Shown: piece by piece, positions 12,115 to 21,065 of the stretch
Position numbering within the stretch: position 1 is the stretch's first letter
How the letters are laid out: each line of letters starts with the position of its first letter
Origin: Humulus lupulus
Lineage: Eukaryota; Streptophyta; Magnoliopsida; Rosales; Cannabaceae
Reading direction: 5' to 3'
Assembly: GCF_963169125.1 (NCBI RefSeq)
Contig: NC_084796.1
Coordinates: forward strand, 215,784,448 to 215,848,447
DNA: 64,000 bases
Position numbers and translations under genes: made by a program
The notes under the pieces: model-generated
What the model saw: the letters and a program-made list of their open reading frames with translations, nothing else
Databases searched by the model: none
What the model was told of the DNA's origin: nothing

Positions 12115-12645
12115 CTTCACCAAAAGTTCTAACAATCAAGAACTTGTTAGAACTTACCCTAATAGGCTCTAAGGCAAAAACTTATTCTAAAACAAACATA
12201 TCTCGGACCTATTTATTATGACTTCTTATGAAAAATTATATAGGTCTTTATTTATTATTAGAGTGGGTTTCTATACTTAGAAAAACAAGTCATCTTTATT
12301 TTCTAAGTGTGTTTCTAATCATCCTATATGACTTAATTCTCAGGCTCGAAACTTATCTTTGTTCCAAAGTTAACCATATTGAGGGAGGGCTGGGATCAGT
12401 AAAATCGTTCCCACTACTAAGGCCCCCTAACTCTCAATAAGGAAACTTGGTTCATTGATTTGTATCCACCCTCACTGAACTTGGTCATTATTCATTTTAT
12501 TTATTACTTATTATGATTGCGAAAATAAAATCAAACTCATACATGATAAAATAACATGAAATTAATTTGGAAAAAAAAAAATTTCACTTATTACAATCAT
12601 AAAATAAAGAAATAAACAAAACAAACAATGAAAAACTAACTATTC
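12115..12645 (-). other. Non-coding spacer between the extra ORF and gag, Gypsy A1
   Basis: No ORF. About 530 bases conserved with 61419-61950 in copy 2, including the stretch with GAGAGTTAGGGGGCCTTAG and the A/T-rich part after the extra ORF stop. It may be the 3' part of the extra gene or a translation or packaging signal; the sequence does not say which. Confidence 0.6.
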
Positions 12646-13113
12646 TTAAAAATCAGGATCTTCTACATCCGATCCTTCATCTAGCATATCATTATCTATC
12701 TCCTTATAATCATCATTGTCTTGAGCCTCAAAATTTCCTCGGGGAAGATTCAAGAAGATCCTATGTTGTTGCTCATTAGTGAATTGAAACTCTAAATCAT
12801 AGGTGAACTTAAGTATGAGAGAATAATATCTTAGGGCTGCTTGTAAGTCATCATCATTACTTATATTCTCCCATATTTCTTCTAAAGTTAAAATTGCTGA
12901 AGGGAAATCTTTTAAAAGCCTAATTACTAGGACATATTGTTCTGCAGCTCTCATCATAATTTGCTTAGACTCTTGAAGGTGACCTATCTCTTTGTGGAAC
13001 AAGATCAATCTTCGAGTGATCTTTTCTAGTGCTCCTACGGTGTTTCTTGGCTCCCTTATTCTTTTTAAAGCCTTAATGGCTCGGATATCCTCATTGCTTA
13101 AAGCTCCGTTCAT
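12646..13113 (-). CDS. Extra ORF between primer site and gag of Gypsy A1 (unknown function)
   Basis: An intact ORF of 155 codons, starting MNGALSNEDIRAIKALKRIR and ending EGSDVEDPDF. I do not recognise the family. The N-terminal half is basic and probably helical, the middle (QIMMRAAEQYVLVIRLLKDF) is amphipathic, and the last 25 residues are strongly acidic (Asp/Glu). No zinc finger, membrane segment or catalytic motif is visible. The ATG lies just after a possible intron acceptor. Copy 2 (60951-61418) matches at about 151 of 155 residues with no stop or frameshift, in contrast with the ruined gag and pol next door. Extra ORFs upstream of gag are known in Ogre-type Gypsy elements; whether this one is described for Tekay-like elements I cannot tell. 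Loss of coding by chance is slow at this low divergence, so intactness alone is suggestive, not proof of selection. Confidence 0.75.
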   Translation of the reverse strand: MNGALSNEDIRAIKALKRIREPRNTVGALEKITRRLILFHKEIGHLQESKQIMMRAAEQYVLVIRLLKDFPSAILTLEEIWENISNDDDLQAALRYYSLILKFTYDLEFQFTNEQQHRIFLNLPRGNFEAQDNDDYKEIDNDMLDEGSDVEDPDF

Positions 13114-13129
13114 TCTTAACTGAAAACAT

Positions 13130-13197
13130 AAACACTAAAAGTGTTAGCTATACACATAGACAAAGTAACTTGTAACTTGTAACTTAAACACTTACTT
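13130..13197 (-). other. Possible short intron in Gypsy A1 leader
   Basis: On the minus strand the leader reads CCGCCAA then GTAAGT. About 70 bases later comes a pyrimidine-containing TTATGTTTTCAG followed by TTAAGAATG, the start of the extra ORF. Donor and acceptor are also present in copy 2 (60877-60944). Splicing is inferred from these motifs only. Confidence 0.45.
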
Positions 13198-13254
13198 GGC
13201 GGTCCGATTCGGAGCTTTGAGCATGTGTATCGAGGAGAACTTCATGCGAAGGAA

Positions 13255-13272
13255 CCGTTTGCTCTGATACCA
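13255..13272 (-). other. Primer-binding site (initiator-Met tRNA), Gypsy A1
   Basis: The minus strand reads TGGTATCAGAGCAAACGG two bases after the LTR end. The first 12 bases match the complement of the plant initiator tRNA-Met 3' end, the commonest primer in plant LTR elements. Confidence 0.93.
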
Positions 13273-13274
13273 AC

Positions 13275-15158
13275 TGTAATGACCCACTAATCTAGACTAA
13301 TTGGACCATTATCGAAACTATACATAAAACTTACATTTTTACGAAAATACCATAATTTATTGAGTAACTTGAAAATAAGAATACTAAGAAGGATTTTGGG
13401 ATCCCATTGTCTTTAAAACAAAACAAGATTTAAAATAAAAGACATTACATAATAATGCGGAAAATACACATAAAAACCATAAAAACATAAAAGGAGACTA
13501 TATCCTCGAATCGAATAACGCTCGGCCCCTTGACTCCATTCATCTTCGATACACATTCTCCAAGCGTCACGAATCTTTCCGCCTCTAAACTTATTTTCCT
13601 GCACATAAACAGAAAGGAGTGAGCCTAATGCTTAGTAAGGAAAATCTAACACAAAGTCACATACATAATTTCATAAGAAAACATAATGACTTAACATAAT
13701 ACACATAACATACACTTATTATAATGGCCATTATTACTTGGGGTCCCATAGACTAAACAAGCATATGCCCATGGGATTAGTGGGGTCCTACTAGCTAAGT
13801 AGGTCATATTCCCATAACCCATTTGGGGTCTTGTTAGTCATATGGGTCATATGCCCAAGCCTACAAACATACACATATATCATAACACTTTTAATAACAT
13901 AAAACATATAGATAACATGATCACATAACATGTTGATTCTAGCCTATTTCCTTACCAAAGTTACCGAGATTATGGACTGAGTTGGGACTGTTGGAACACT
14001 CCTAAAACCATAAGAAAGAGTAAGTCTAAAGAAAGGAGATGAAATGAAAGAGATGGAAAGACTAAACCATAGAAAACATACTTACCGACTTATATGCTTA
14101 AAAGCTTGGATTCCCTAACCAAAATAAGAATAAGGTTAGGGGACTGAGTAGAAGGTTTTGAGAAAGGAAATAACATAAAATACAGAAAGGAACTAGAGTT
14201 TTGGGTTTACCTCAAAGATTGCAAGATCAATCTATCATCCACCGAAATACTATAGCACTCACTTCCCAAAGTGTTTGATAAGCTTATGATGTTTAAGCTT
14301 ATAGTTTTTCCCCAAACCAAGTGTTTACACTCTCACACTCACTTAACACTAGCAGCCTCTGAACTTAGAGCAAATGGTGAATAATGGCTGGGTACTAGGT
14401 CCTATTTATAGAGTTTGGGAATGAAAATATCTTGATTTTACTTGAATAAAAATAATGGCTTTTTAGGTGAAAATCATTTGAATAATCGTTCAGCAGAGGC
14501 TGAAGACTCGTTCAAAAGATGCTGGACTGTTGAAGGAGTTTGAATGGCTGAAAGGAAATGAATTCAAAAGAGTTTGAATCCATGCTGAAGGAGGCGATAT
14601 ATCGCCCCCTGTAGGCGATATATTGCCTAGGCCAGTATGCCCGAGGCGACCGTGCATCGTCTCGTGTTTTCCGTATCTACGTGCTGCGATATATCGCCCC
14701 CTATAGCTGCGATATATCGGCACACGCTAAATATTTAAACACGAAATTACACATTTTTAGCTAAGTTTGAATGGAGTAAACAACCTTGACTAAGCCCTCA
14801 ACGTACTCAAAGCTGCTGACTGACCCTATAACATTCAAACTTTACTCCTTATTATATTTAATCCTCAAAAATCTTTAATCCTTAATCACCATTCATAACA
14901 TGTGCTTAAAATCCTATTGGTTGATATCTAAACCTTATAGTATAAAATATATAATCCTTAATATCAGTCACATTAATCAAACCTTAGGTTAACTTAATAT
15001 TCTTAAACTATAGATTAAACTTAGAAAATCTATAAGTACTACTATGAGTGTCCAAATAATTCCCGGTCTGAACCAAAAATCCATAGTAACAAAGATAATG
15101 CTATAAATACTATCATACTACTATCTATCTTAGCTAAGTAAAGTTCTTGGACTCTACA
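13275..15158 (-). repeat. 5' LTR of Gypsy A1
   Basis: 1884 bp, TG...CA on the plus strand, nearly identical to 5963-7843. It contains the palindrome GGCGATATATCGCC at 14593-14606, a mutated second copy (14613-14626, one base changed) and a related TGCGATATATCG motif twice near 14684-14715. The TATA box on the minus strand is at 14403-14410. It drives transcription leftward. Confidence 0.95.
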
Positions 15159-15163
15159 AAAAC
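15159..15163. repeat. Target-site duplication AAAAC, right of Gypsy A1
   Basis: Exact copy of 5958-5962. Confidence 0.95.
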
Positions 15164-15537
15164 GATGCAAGTTAAACTGAAAAAAAATGTCCACAAGTTA
15201 AAAAAATTTGATTATTCCAAACTGAAAAACTTTAGGCTGTGTAAAACATTACTTTTCCTGGTGAGAATTTGACATTTTCTGGGAATAATGAAGAATTTTC
15301 CTGGCGATATAACAAACGCGCCACCAAAAATCTCTTAACAATCCCCAAAATAGTCGACCAACCCTTTGTCGGGGCGTTCAGTGAACATCATCAGCAAAAC
15401 ACAAGGTTTTCTGGCGACAAAACACCTCCGGGAAAAAGTGGATTTCAGCCGGCAAATTTCGTGAAACCCGCCAACAAAATTCGAGTTTTTCCGGAGAAAG
15501 AAGGGAGCTGCCGGGGAAAGTCACATTTCATGTAGTG
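15164..15537. mobile_element. Right end of an older CACTA-type element
   Basis: The block ends with GTCACATTTCATGTAGTG, and its complement starts CACTACATGAAATGTGAC, a CACTA-type terminus. The preceding 250 bases have repeated C/G-rich motifs (CCGGGAAA, CGCGCCACCAAAA, GGCGACAAAACACC) typical of subterminal regions and unlike the A+T-rich surroundings. Similar motifs at 5381-5440 suggest that the Gypsy (5963-15158) and the Copia inserted inside this element. The left terminus is not in view, so the 3-bp duplication (expected GAG) is unchecked. Confidence 0.55.
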
Positions 15538-15595
15538 GAGTAACTTCCACAAATTTTGAAGAATTCAGAAAGTAATCACTACTACAAAACACATT

Positions 15596-15985
15596 CTTTT
15601 AGGACATTTTTTTAAGGCACACACCTAGATGCGAGCCCTAAAAACATCTCTTGGACTTTTTAGGACACTCATTGAGAGTATTTAAAGAATTTCTTTTAGG
15701 AATCGCAACACGAGCCCTAAAAACTAATGCATGTCCTAAAAGTTTGAATTTTTTTTAAACAAAAGTTCATAGAATTTTTAGGACACTCATTCACAATCCT
15801 TAAAGAATTTCTTTTAGGACACACAAAGCTAGCCCTAAAAGCTTATGTGTGTCTTAAAATTTTAAATTTTTTTTAACAAAAGTTCCTGGACTTTTTATGA
15901 GACTCATTGAGAATCCTTAAAGAATTTCTTTTAGGACACGCAAAGCGAGCCCTAAAAGCTTTTGTGTGTCCTAAAAGTTTGAATA
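15596..15985. repeat. CACTA left subterminal repeat array
   Basis: Motifs of the form TTTTAGGACAC and GCGAGCCCTAAAAG recur about every 60-70 bases in both orientations. Each pair could fold back (TTAGGAC / GTCCTAA). Such arrays are transposase-binding regions in CACTA elements. Confidence 0.8.
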
Positions 15986-16109
15986 ATTTTTTTAATTAAA
16001 ATTTATTATATATTAAATCACAAAGAAAAAACAACAACAACCAATTCTCTCTCTCTGTCTCTCTCTCCTTGCTCTCTTCCCCCATTTATCTTTTTTTTTT
16101 TCTCTTTCT

Positions 16110-16245
16110 CTCTCATGCAAGCCCACTGCCCAGCCATGAACGATGGCGCTCCGGCTACCCCCTGCCTACATGCACAAGTCCACGGTGTTCCCCGGCCCCG
16201 AAACCCCCAGCTCCGCGAGCCCATGGCCTCACGCGCCAGCCTAGC
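16110..16245. repeat. GC-rich unit 1 of a tandem duplication inside the CACTA
   Basis: It runs from CTCTCATGCAAG to CACGCGCCAGCCTAGC and continues after the solo LTR at 18558-18600 (CTAGTCGACGAAGCC to GTGGGTTT). Unit 2 is 18601-18785 with roughly 80-85% similarity by eye. The duplication predates the solo LTR. Confidence 0.75.
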
Positions 16246-18552
16246 TGTAACGACCCAAAATCGCTAATAAGGCTTAAGGGACTTGATTAGTGTGCCAGGA
16301 GGGCATTAATGGAATAATTGTGATTTAATGAGTAATTATATGTTTAGAAATGTTTATATGATAACTGATGATATTATGTGGTAATGTGATATGAAATAAA
16401 TATGTGATATATGTGAGAACCACATTATTATGTGGACAGGTTCGCAGAGCACGACTAGAGACGATTCTAGGGTCAGATAGCGGGAAAAGTCACAACGGAA
16501 CTTAAGATATGACTTTGGATAAGTCGGGGGTATTTTTAGATAGTGGGTAGAGATTTGGACTATCGGGTCATGAAAATAAATATATGGAGATATATTCGAG
16601 GTTAGGATGTCTATGCAGGAATATTGGGGGATTTTACCATTTTGGCCTCGGTGACGGTTCTGGCACCCCGAGCCTTGGGATTAACTTAAGGAGTAAGATA
16701 GACATAAGGAAGCTTTTAGAAGAAAATACAAACTGACTAAAACTTTTACCTCAGCCCTCTCTCACTCTCAAGGAAAACAAAGGGAAGGAAAACACAGAAA
16801 AATTAAGGGAAATCAAGCTGGAATTTATGAGGTTTGTGGTGAGGATTTGGAGGTTTAGCTCAGGAGTAAATCAAAATCTAAAATAGGGGTTAAGGTAAGC
16901 ATCTAATCTTCTTTTCTGTGGTTGAATTCTGAGTTCTAGCTGGGTTTTGGTTAAGTTTTGAGGCAAGCATGGTTCTGATGTTTTAGGGCAGAATTGAAGA
17001 GGAAACTTGGGAACTTAGTTTGGCTTTGGCTTGGTGAAGTGAATCAACAGAAAAGGTAAGTTTCAACTCATGGTTTAGAGGTTTTAAATTGGGTTTGAAT
17101 GGCTGGTTTAAGTGTTTATAGCTCTTGAGTTTCAGAAATTGAAAAGAGAAGATTAGTGTGTGCTAGGCTGTGTTTTCTGTGGAATTATGTTGTTTAAATC
17201 ATGCTAAACGAGTTGAGATTAATTGGTTAGGAGTTGGGGGAGCTTTGGGATGGTTTAAGGTGAGGTTTCAGGCTTAGAAATGATGGGTTTTCTGGGCACG
17301 AAGGGGAGGGTCGCGGCTCTGTTCTAGAGTGCTGCGACCCTAGGATGAAAAAGGGCCAAGAAGGCTCGGCCATGGGAGGGCACCGCGGCGCCCAAAGCAA
17401 GGGTCGCGGTGCGTGTGTGGTTCTTCATGGGTGTGGTTCTGTTTTGAGGCTAGGGTCGCGGATAGGCTTCAAGGGCCACAACCCTTGGTTGCACACATGA
17501 GTCTTTGAGGGTTTTAGGCACGGGAAAGTGGTCTAGTGTGTTCGGGATTGGTTTCACCACCGTACTTGGTGGAATTCGGACTCCCGGAAGTTAGTTTTAT
17601 TACCAGAAACCTATATTCGAGTATTAATGGAACCTTATACTTTGGTTGTGACTCGGTGATAAAGGCTCAGGCTCGGGAATTGATCGTGCTTGAGAAGCGT
17701 TGCGCGTAATTCAATAATTGTACAGACTAAAGGTAAGAAAAATGCACCTGGTTGAATATATGTGACGGGACTAAGGGCTCCCTATTGTAAATGCTTGAAC
17801 AGATGGTATTATGCCATGCAAGCCATTTAGTGAACCAACGGCCTAAGGGTGCCAAGGGTTTCACTAGCGCACAGGGCGCGGCTCGGCCACTGGTAGCCGA
17901 GGACAGCTTGTTATGCACTGAGCTCGGTTTAAGCGGGCCGGAGTCAGTGGGTTAAACAGAGGGTGCGGCCTAAGTCGTCGGCCCTGAATATTATGTGATA
18001 TGAGTGTAATATGTGATAGATTGTATCTTGAATCTGAACGTATGTGCTGAATATCTGTTGTGAGTTATCTGATGGGGATTACATGCCTAATAAGTTGACT
18101 GTCTGTTATTATTATCTGAGTTGTATAAGATGTTTTCTTGCTGGGCCTTGGCTCACGGGTGCTACGTGGTACAGGTAAAGGCAAGGGCAAACTAGACCAG
18201 CCTTGACTGGAGAGCTCAGCGAGCGGAATGTACATAGCTAGGTGCTCGGCCGCCACGGTTGAGGTCTAAGCAAGGACGTGAAACTTGAAGACTGTTTGTT
18301 TTGGCTTAGTATGGCTAGTGAATACTCATGTACTTTTGGGAGTCTGTAAACTTATTTTTAACTTTATTTTCTTATGGGATCCCATGTTTACTACAGTTTA
18401 AATATATGAAATGTGTCTTTTGAGACCAAAACCTTTTTAACCCTAGCTCTTACATGTTTAGTGACACGTTTTTAAAGTGATTGACTTGATTAGTGAGTCT
18501 TGCACCTTTATAAGTACACAGTGTAACGGTCTTGGCTATCCAAGGCGTTACA
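16246..18552. mobile_element. Solo LTR, Gypsy type, inside the CACTA
   Basis: It starts TGTAACGACCC and ends GGCGTTACA, 2307 bp, with no coding capacity. The flanks are CTAGC (16241-16245) and CCAGC (18553-18557), a duplication with one change. The sister unit at about 18731-18740 reads CTAGCCTAGTCGACG, which shows that CTAGC followed by CTAGTCGACG was the original target and supports a 5-bp duplication. The 3' 35 bases form a hairpin (TGTAACGGTCTTGG / CCAAGGCGTTACA). Recombination between two LTRs probably removed the rest of the element. Confidence 0.78.
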
Positions 18553-18600
18553 CCAGCCTAGTCGACGAAGCCTCCAAAGTTCAGAAACTTATGTGGGTTT

Positions 18601-18785
18601 CTCTCATGCAAGTCCGCTGCCCAACCACGAACAGCGGCTCTCCGCCCACCCCCGCCTACACGCCCTGGCGCACGGTGTTCTCCGACCCCTGAAACCCCCA
18701 GCCCCGCAATCCCCTAGCCTCACGCGCCCCCTAGCCTAGTCGACGGAGCCTCCAAAGTTTGGCGACCATGTGGGTTTCCGAAACG
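18601..18785. repeat. GC-rich unit 2 of the tandem duplication
   Basis: This copies 16110-16245 plus 18558-18600, from CTCTCATGCAAG to GTGGGTTTCC. No stop-free reading recognisable as a known protein is shared by both units. Confidence 0.75.
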
Positions 18786-18984
18786 TTTTGGGAATTTTTC
18801 AATCACCTCGAGCCACCTTGAGCCAAATGACCACCACCACTGCATTCCTTATGCTTTGGGCTTCAAAATTCACTAAAGGATCAGATAAAACCACCACCGT
18901 GGGGTGGTGGCGCCGCCATCATCGCCGTAGCTCCGGTAGGAGCTTTGGCTACCATTTAATTTTTTAAAAATTAAAAATAAAACT

Positions 18985-19090
18985 ATTTAGGACTCGCAAT
19001 GCAAGTCCTAAAAATATTCTTTTAAGAATCACATTTTTAAGACTCTCAAATAAAGGACTCGCGTCCCGCGAGCCAAAGCGAGCCTTGAAA
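18985..19090. repeat. CACTA right subterminal repeats
   Basis: Motifs TTAGGACTCGCAATGCAAGTCC and AAAGCGAGCC mirror those at the left end, directly inside the terminal repeat that ends at 19108. Confidence 0.75.
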
Positions 19091-19472
19091 GCATTTTTTT
19101 TAGTAGTGAATAGTTACTATGATATCTCATTGCAATTACTTTTAAATATTAAGTCAGAAGAAATGTTACTAATCATTGAACAATTATACAACCTGTATTC
19201 TTCTCTTACCCGATAAGCTCGAACATATTAGGAAGCTAGAAAATCCAACTTTATATTGGAAAATAAAACTTCTTTCAGTAGGTATTAAAGTTCTTTAATA
19301 TAAGGCAAGTATATATATATATATGGCTACACATTATTTATTTTATTATTTCTATACGTTTTTAATAATTATAGGGTAACTCTTAATAAAGGAAAAAAGG
19401 GTTCTGGATAAGTACGAAGAAAGTTTCAAAAAACTAAACAAAAATGATAAGTACGAAGGCATCTTATATCTG

Positions 19473-19480
19473 TATATATA
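19473..19480 (+). promoter_or_regulatory. Candidate TATA box of the thaumatin-like gene
   Basis: TATATATA lies about 100 bases before the ATG at 19576, a suitable distance for a plant promoter with a short leader. The rest of 19112-19470 is A+T-rich DNA without a clear feature. The CACTA element ends only about 470 bases upstream of the ATG and so borders the promoter. Confidence 0.45.
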
Positions 19481-19575
19481 GAGAGACAGAATCGATAAAC
19501 TTCTTGTATACCAGTAGAACCAAATTAAGTCGATATTCTAAGAAGATCAATATCGGTATAGTACAGTTCTCCGCC

Positions 19576-20454
19576 ATGAAATCCATTGCAGTGTTATCGT
19601 TCAGTCTGACCCTGGCCGTGATCTTCTCCGGTATAGCTGTTCTCGTTGATTTTCGTTCATTATATATATATATATATATATACTTATTTAGTGTTTTAGC
19701 TTTTACCTATATTATATATATGTATTTAAACATTATACTAATTCATACAGAGTTTTAATCATGTCTTGCATTTATATATGTAGGGGCTCAGTCAGCTACA
19801 TTCACAATAATAAACAACTGTCCATACACAATCTGGCCCGGAACCCTTACCGGCGCCGGAAAGCCTCAGTTGTCGAACACAGGTTTCGAGTTAGCATCCG
19901 GCGCAACACAGACCGTAGCTGCTCCGGTAGGATGGTCGGGCCGGTTCTGGGCACGAACAGGATGCAGCACCGACGGAAGCGGAAAGTTCACATGCGAAAC
20001 GGCTGACTGCGGATCCGGTCAGGTTTCATGCAACGGCGCCGGTGGAACTCCTCCGGCATCATTGGTCGAACTCACTCTGGCCGAAAACGGTGGCCAAGAT
20101 TTCTACGACATCAGCCTTGTCGACGGCTTTAACTTGCCAGTCGGGTTAGTGCCGTCCACCGCGTGCCCTAGCACGAGCTGCCCGGCTAATGTTAACAGCA
20201 TTTGCCCGCCGGAGCTGGCGTTGAAAGGGGTAGATGGGACCGTGGTGGGTTGTAAGAGCGCATGTTTGGCGTTGAACCAACCTCAGTACTGCTGCACCGG
20301 AGCATATGGGACTCCGGAGACGTGCCCGCCGACGGACTATTCGAAGATCTTCAAGACTCAGTGCCCTCAAGCTTATAGCTATGCTTATGACGATAAATCT
20401 AGTACTTTTACATGCACCGGAGGACCTAACTATGCCATCACTTTTTGTCCATGA
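19576..20454 (+). CDS. Thaumatin-like protein (PR-5 family), two exons
   Basis: Join 19576-19630 and 19784-20454: 726 bases, 241 residues plus stop. The 153-base A+T-rich intron has a GT donor and a GTAG acceptor, and splits the Gly codon just before [12 protein letters not shown]. Residues 1 to about 22 ([19 protein letters not shown], then AQS) form a secretion signal. The mature part has all 16 cysteines of the long thaumatin-like class and the family signature around [14 protein letters not shown]. The acidic residues of the cleft ([15 protein letters not shown]) and the usual ending NYAITFCP are present. Family members are secreted to the apoplast and have antifungal, glucan-binding or stress roles. 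Length and cysteine count are normal and no lesion is seen, so this is the one plausible intact host gene here. Which subclass it belongs to and whether it is expressed cannot be told from sequence. The ATG was chosen because it precedes the signal peptide with consistent splice phase. Confidence 0.95.
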
Positions 20455-21065
20455 AATAAGTTTTGATATTATCTATGTGCAATTACATTTTATGTAATCG
20501 GCTAGAATTTGAGTAGGGTACTAATAATGTACTACTAGTTACTCATCATCACAAATTGAAATTTAATTTATTTATTTATTTTGTGAGCATAATTATTCCC
20601 TTAATGTCTCAATGATGAAGGAGTTGTGTCTCCCCTATGATAAATAATTAGAATATCATTATTCTCAAATAATAATCAATGATATATTAGAAGTAATAAT
20701 AAATAAAAATGTTATAATTTATTTAAATTTACAATTAAATCTCATATATTTTCAATATTGAAATTTGAATTATTTCCTTTTTTCAATCAATTAAAATATA
20801 TATGAAATTTTACAGCTCATTTGTAAAGAATAGGAAATTATTGAAATTTATTAAAAGATGATTTCTTTGTTGGGCTAAAATGATGAATTTAAAAATTTGT
20901 TAATAAAATAAGAAATGTGATTATATTTAATATAATCCCAAATATAATTATAAAAAATAATTAAAAAAATAATAAATTAATTTTTTATAATTAATTTTAT
21001 GATTCTTTCAATAATAAAATTTTATTGATGAATATAATTTTTACCAATTAGAATGAAGCAGTTAA
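20455..21065. other. A+T-rich DNA downstream of the thaumatin-like gene
   Basis: Contains the probable 3' UTR (several AATAA-like motifs at 20455-20700). Otherwise there is no ORF or repeat that I recognise. It ends at GTTAA, the duplicated target of the next Gypsy. Confidence 0.6.

Larger units (their letters stand above)
5963..15158 (-). mobile_element. Complete Ty3/Gypsy retrotransposon, family A copy 1 (Tekay/Del-like)
   Basis: Both LTRs (5963-7843 and 13275-15158) begin TGTAATGACCC and end GACTCTACA, read on the plus strand. The flanking 5-bp duplication AAAAC is perfect (5958-5962 and 15159-15163), so both ends are exact. Minus-strand order is 5' LTR, primer site for initiator-Met tRNA, short intron-like leader, extra ORF, spacer, gag, protease remnant, RT-RNase H-integrase, C-terminal chromodomain-like tail, polypurine tract and 3' LTR. 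RT before integrase makes it Gypsy. The tail motif ATWELEEDM suggests a chromovirus of Tekay/Del type. By eye the LTRs differ at few positions plus two small indels, so the insertion looks fairly recent although the coding part is broken. Confidence 0.96.
15577..19108. mobile_element. Non-autonomous CACTA element with nested solo LTR
   Basis: The left end CACTACTACAAAA and right end TTTTTTTAGTAGTG are inverted terminal repeats, flanked by the 3-bp duplication AAT (15574-15576 and 19109-19111). Arrays of subterminal motifs lie inside both ends. Without the solo LTR the element is about 1.2 kb and has no transposase, so it would need one supplied by another CACTA. The interior is GC-rich (16110-16245, 18553-18960) and partly duplicated. 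It may be captured host DNA, but I recognise no protein. Confidence 0.88.

Noticed and set aside
10821..12221. Plus-strand frames of 70-130 codons opposite Gypsy A1 gag and protease
   Set aside because: Shadows of the minus-strand coding sequence.
16246..18552. Mutator-type element with 9-bp duplication CCAGCCTAG
   Set aside because: The sister unit in the same CACTA shows that the target was CTAGC before CTAGTCGACG. The ends TGTAACGACC and GCGTTACA fit a Gypsy LTR better.
19444..19758. 104-codon frame starting upstream of the thaumatin-like gene
   Set aside because: It reads through the intron; the spliced model with an ATG at 19576 gives the signal peptide and the full family protein.
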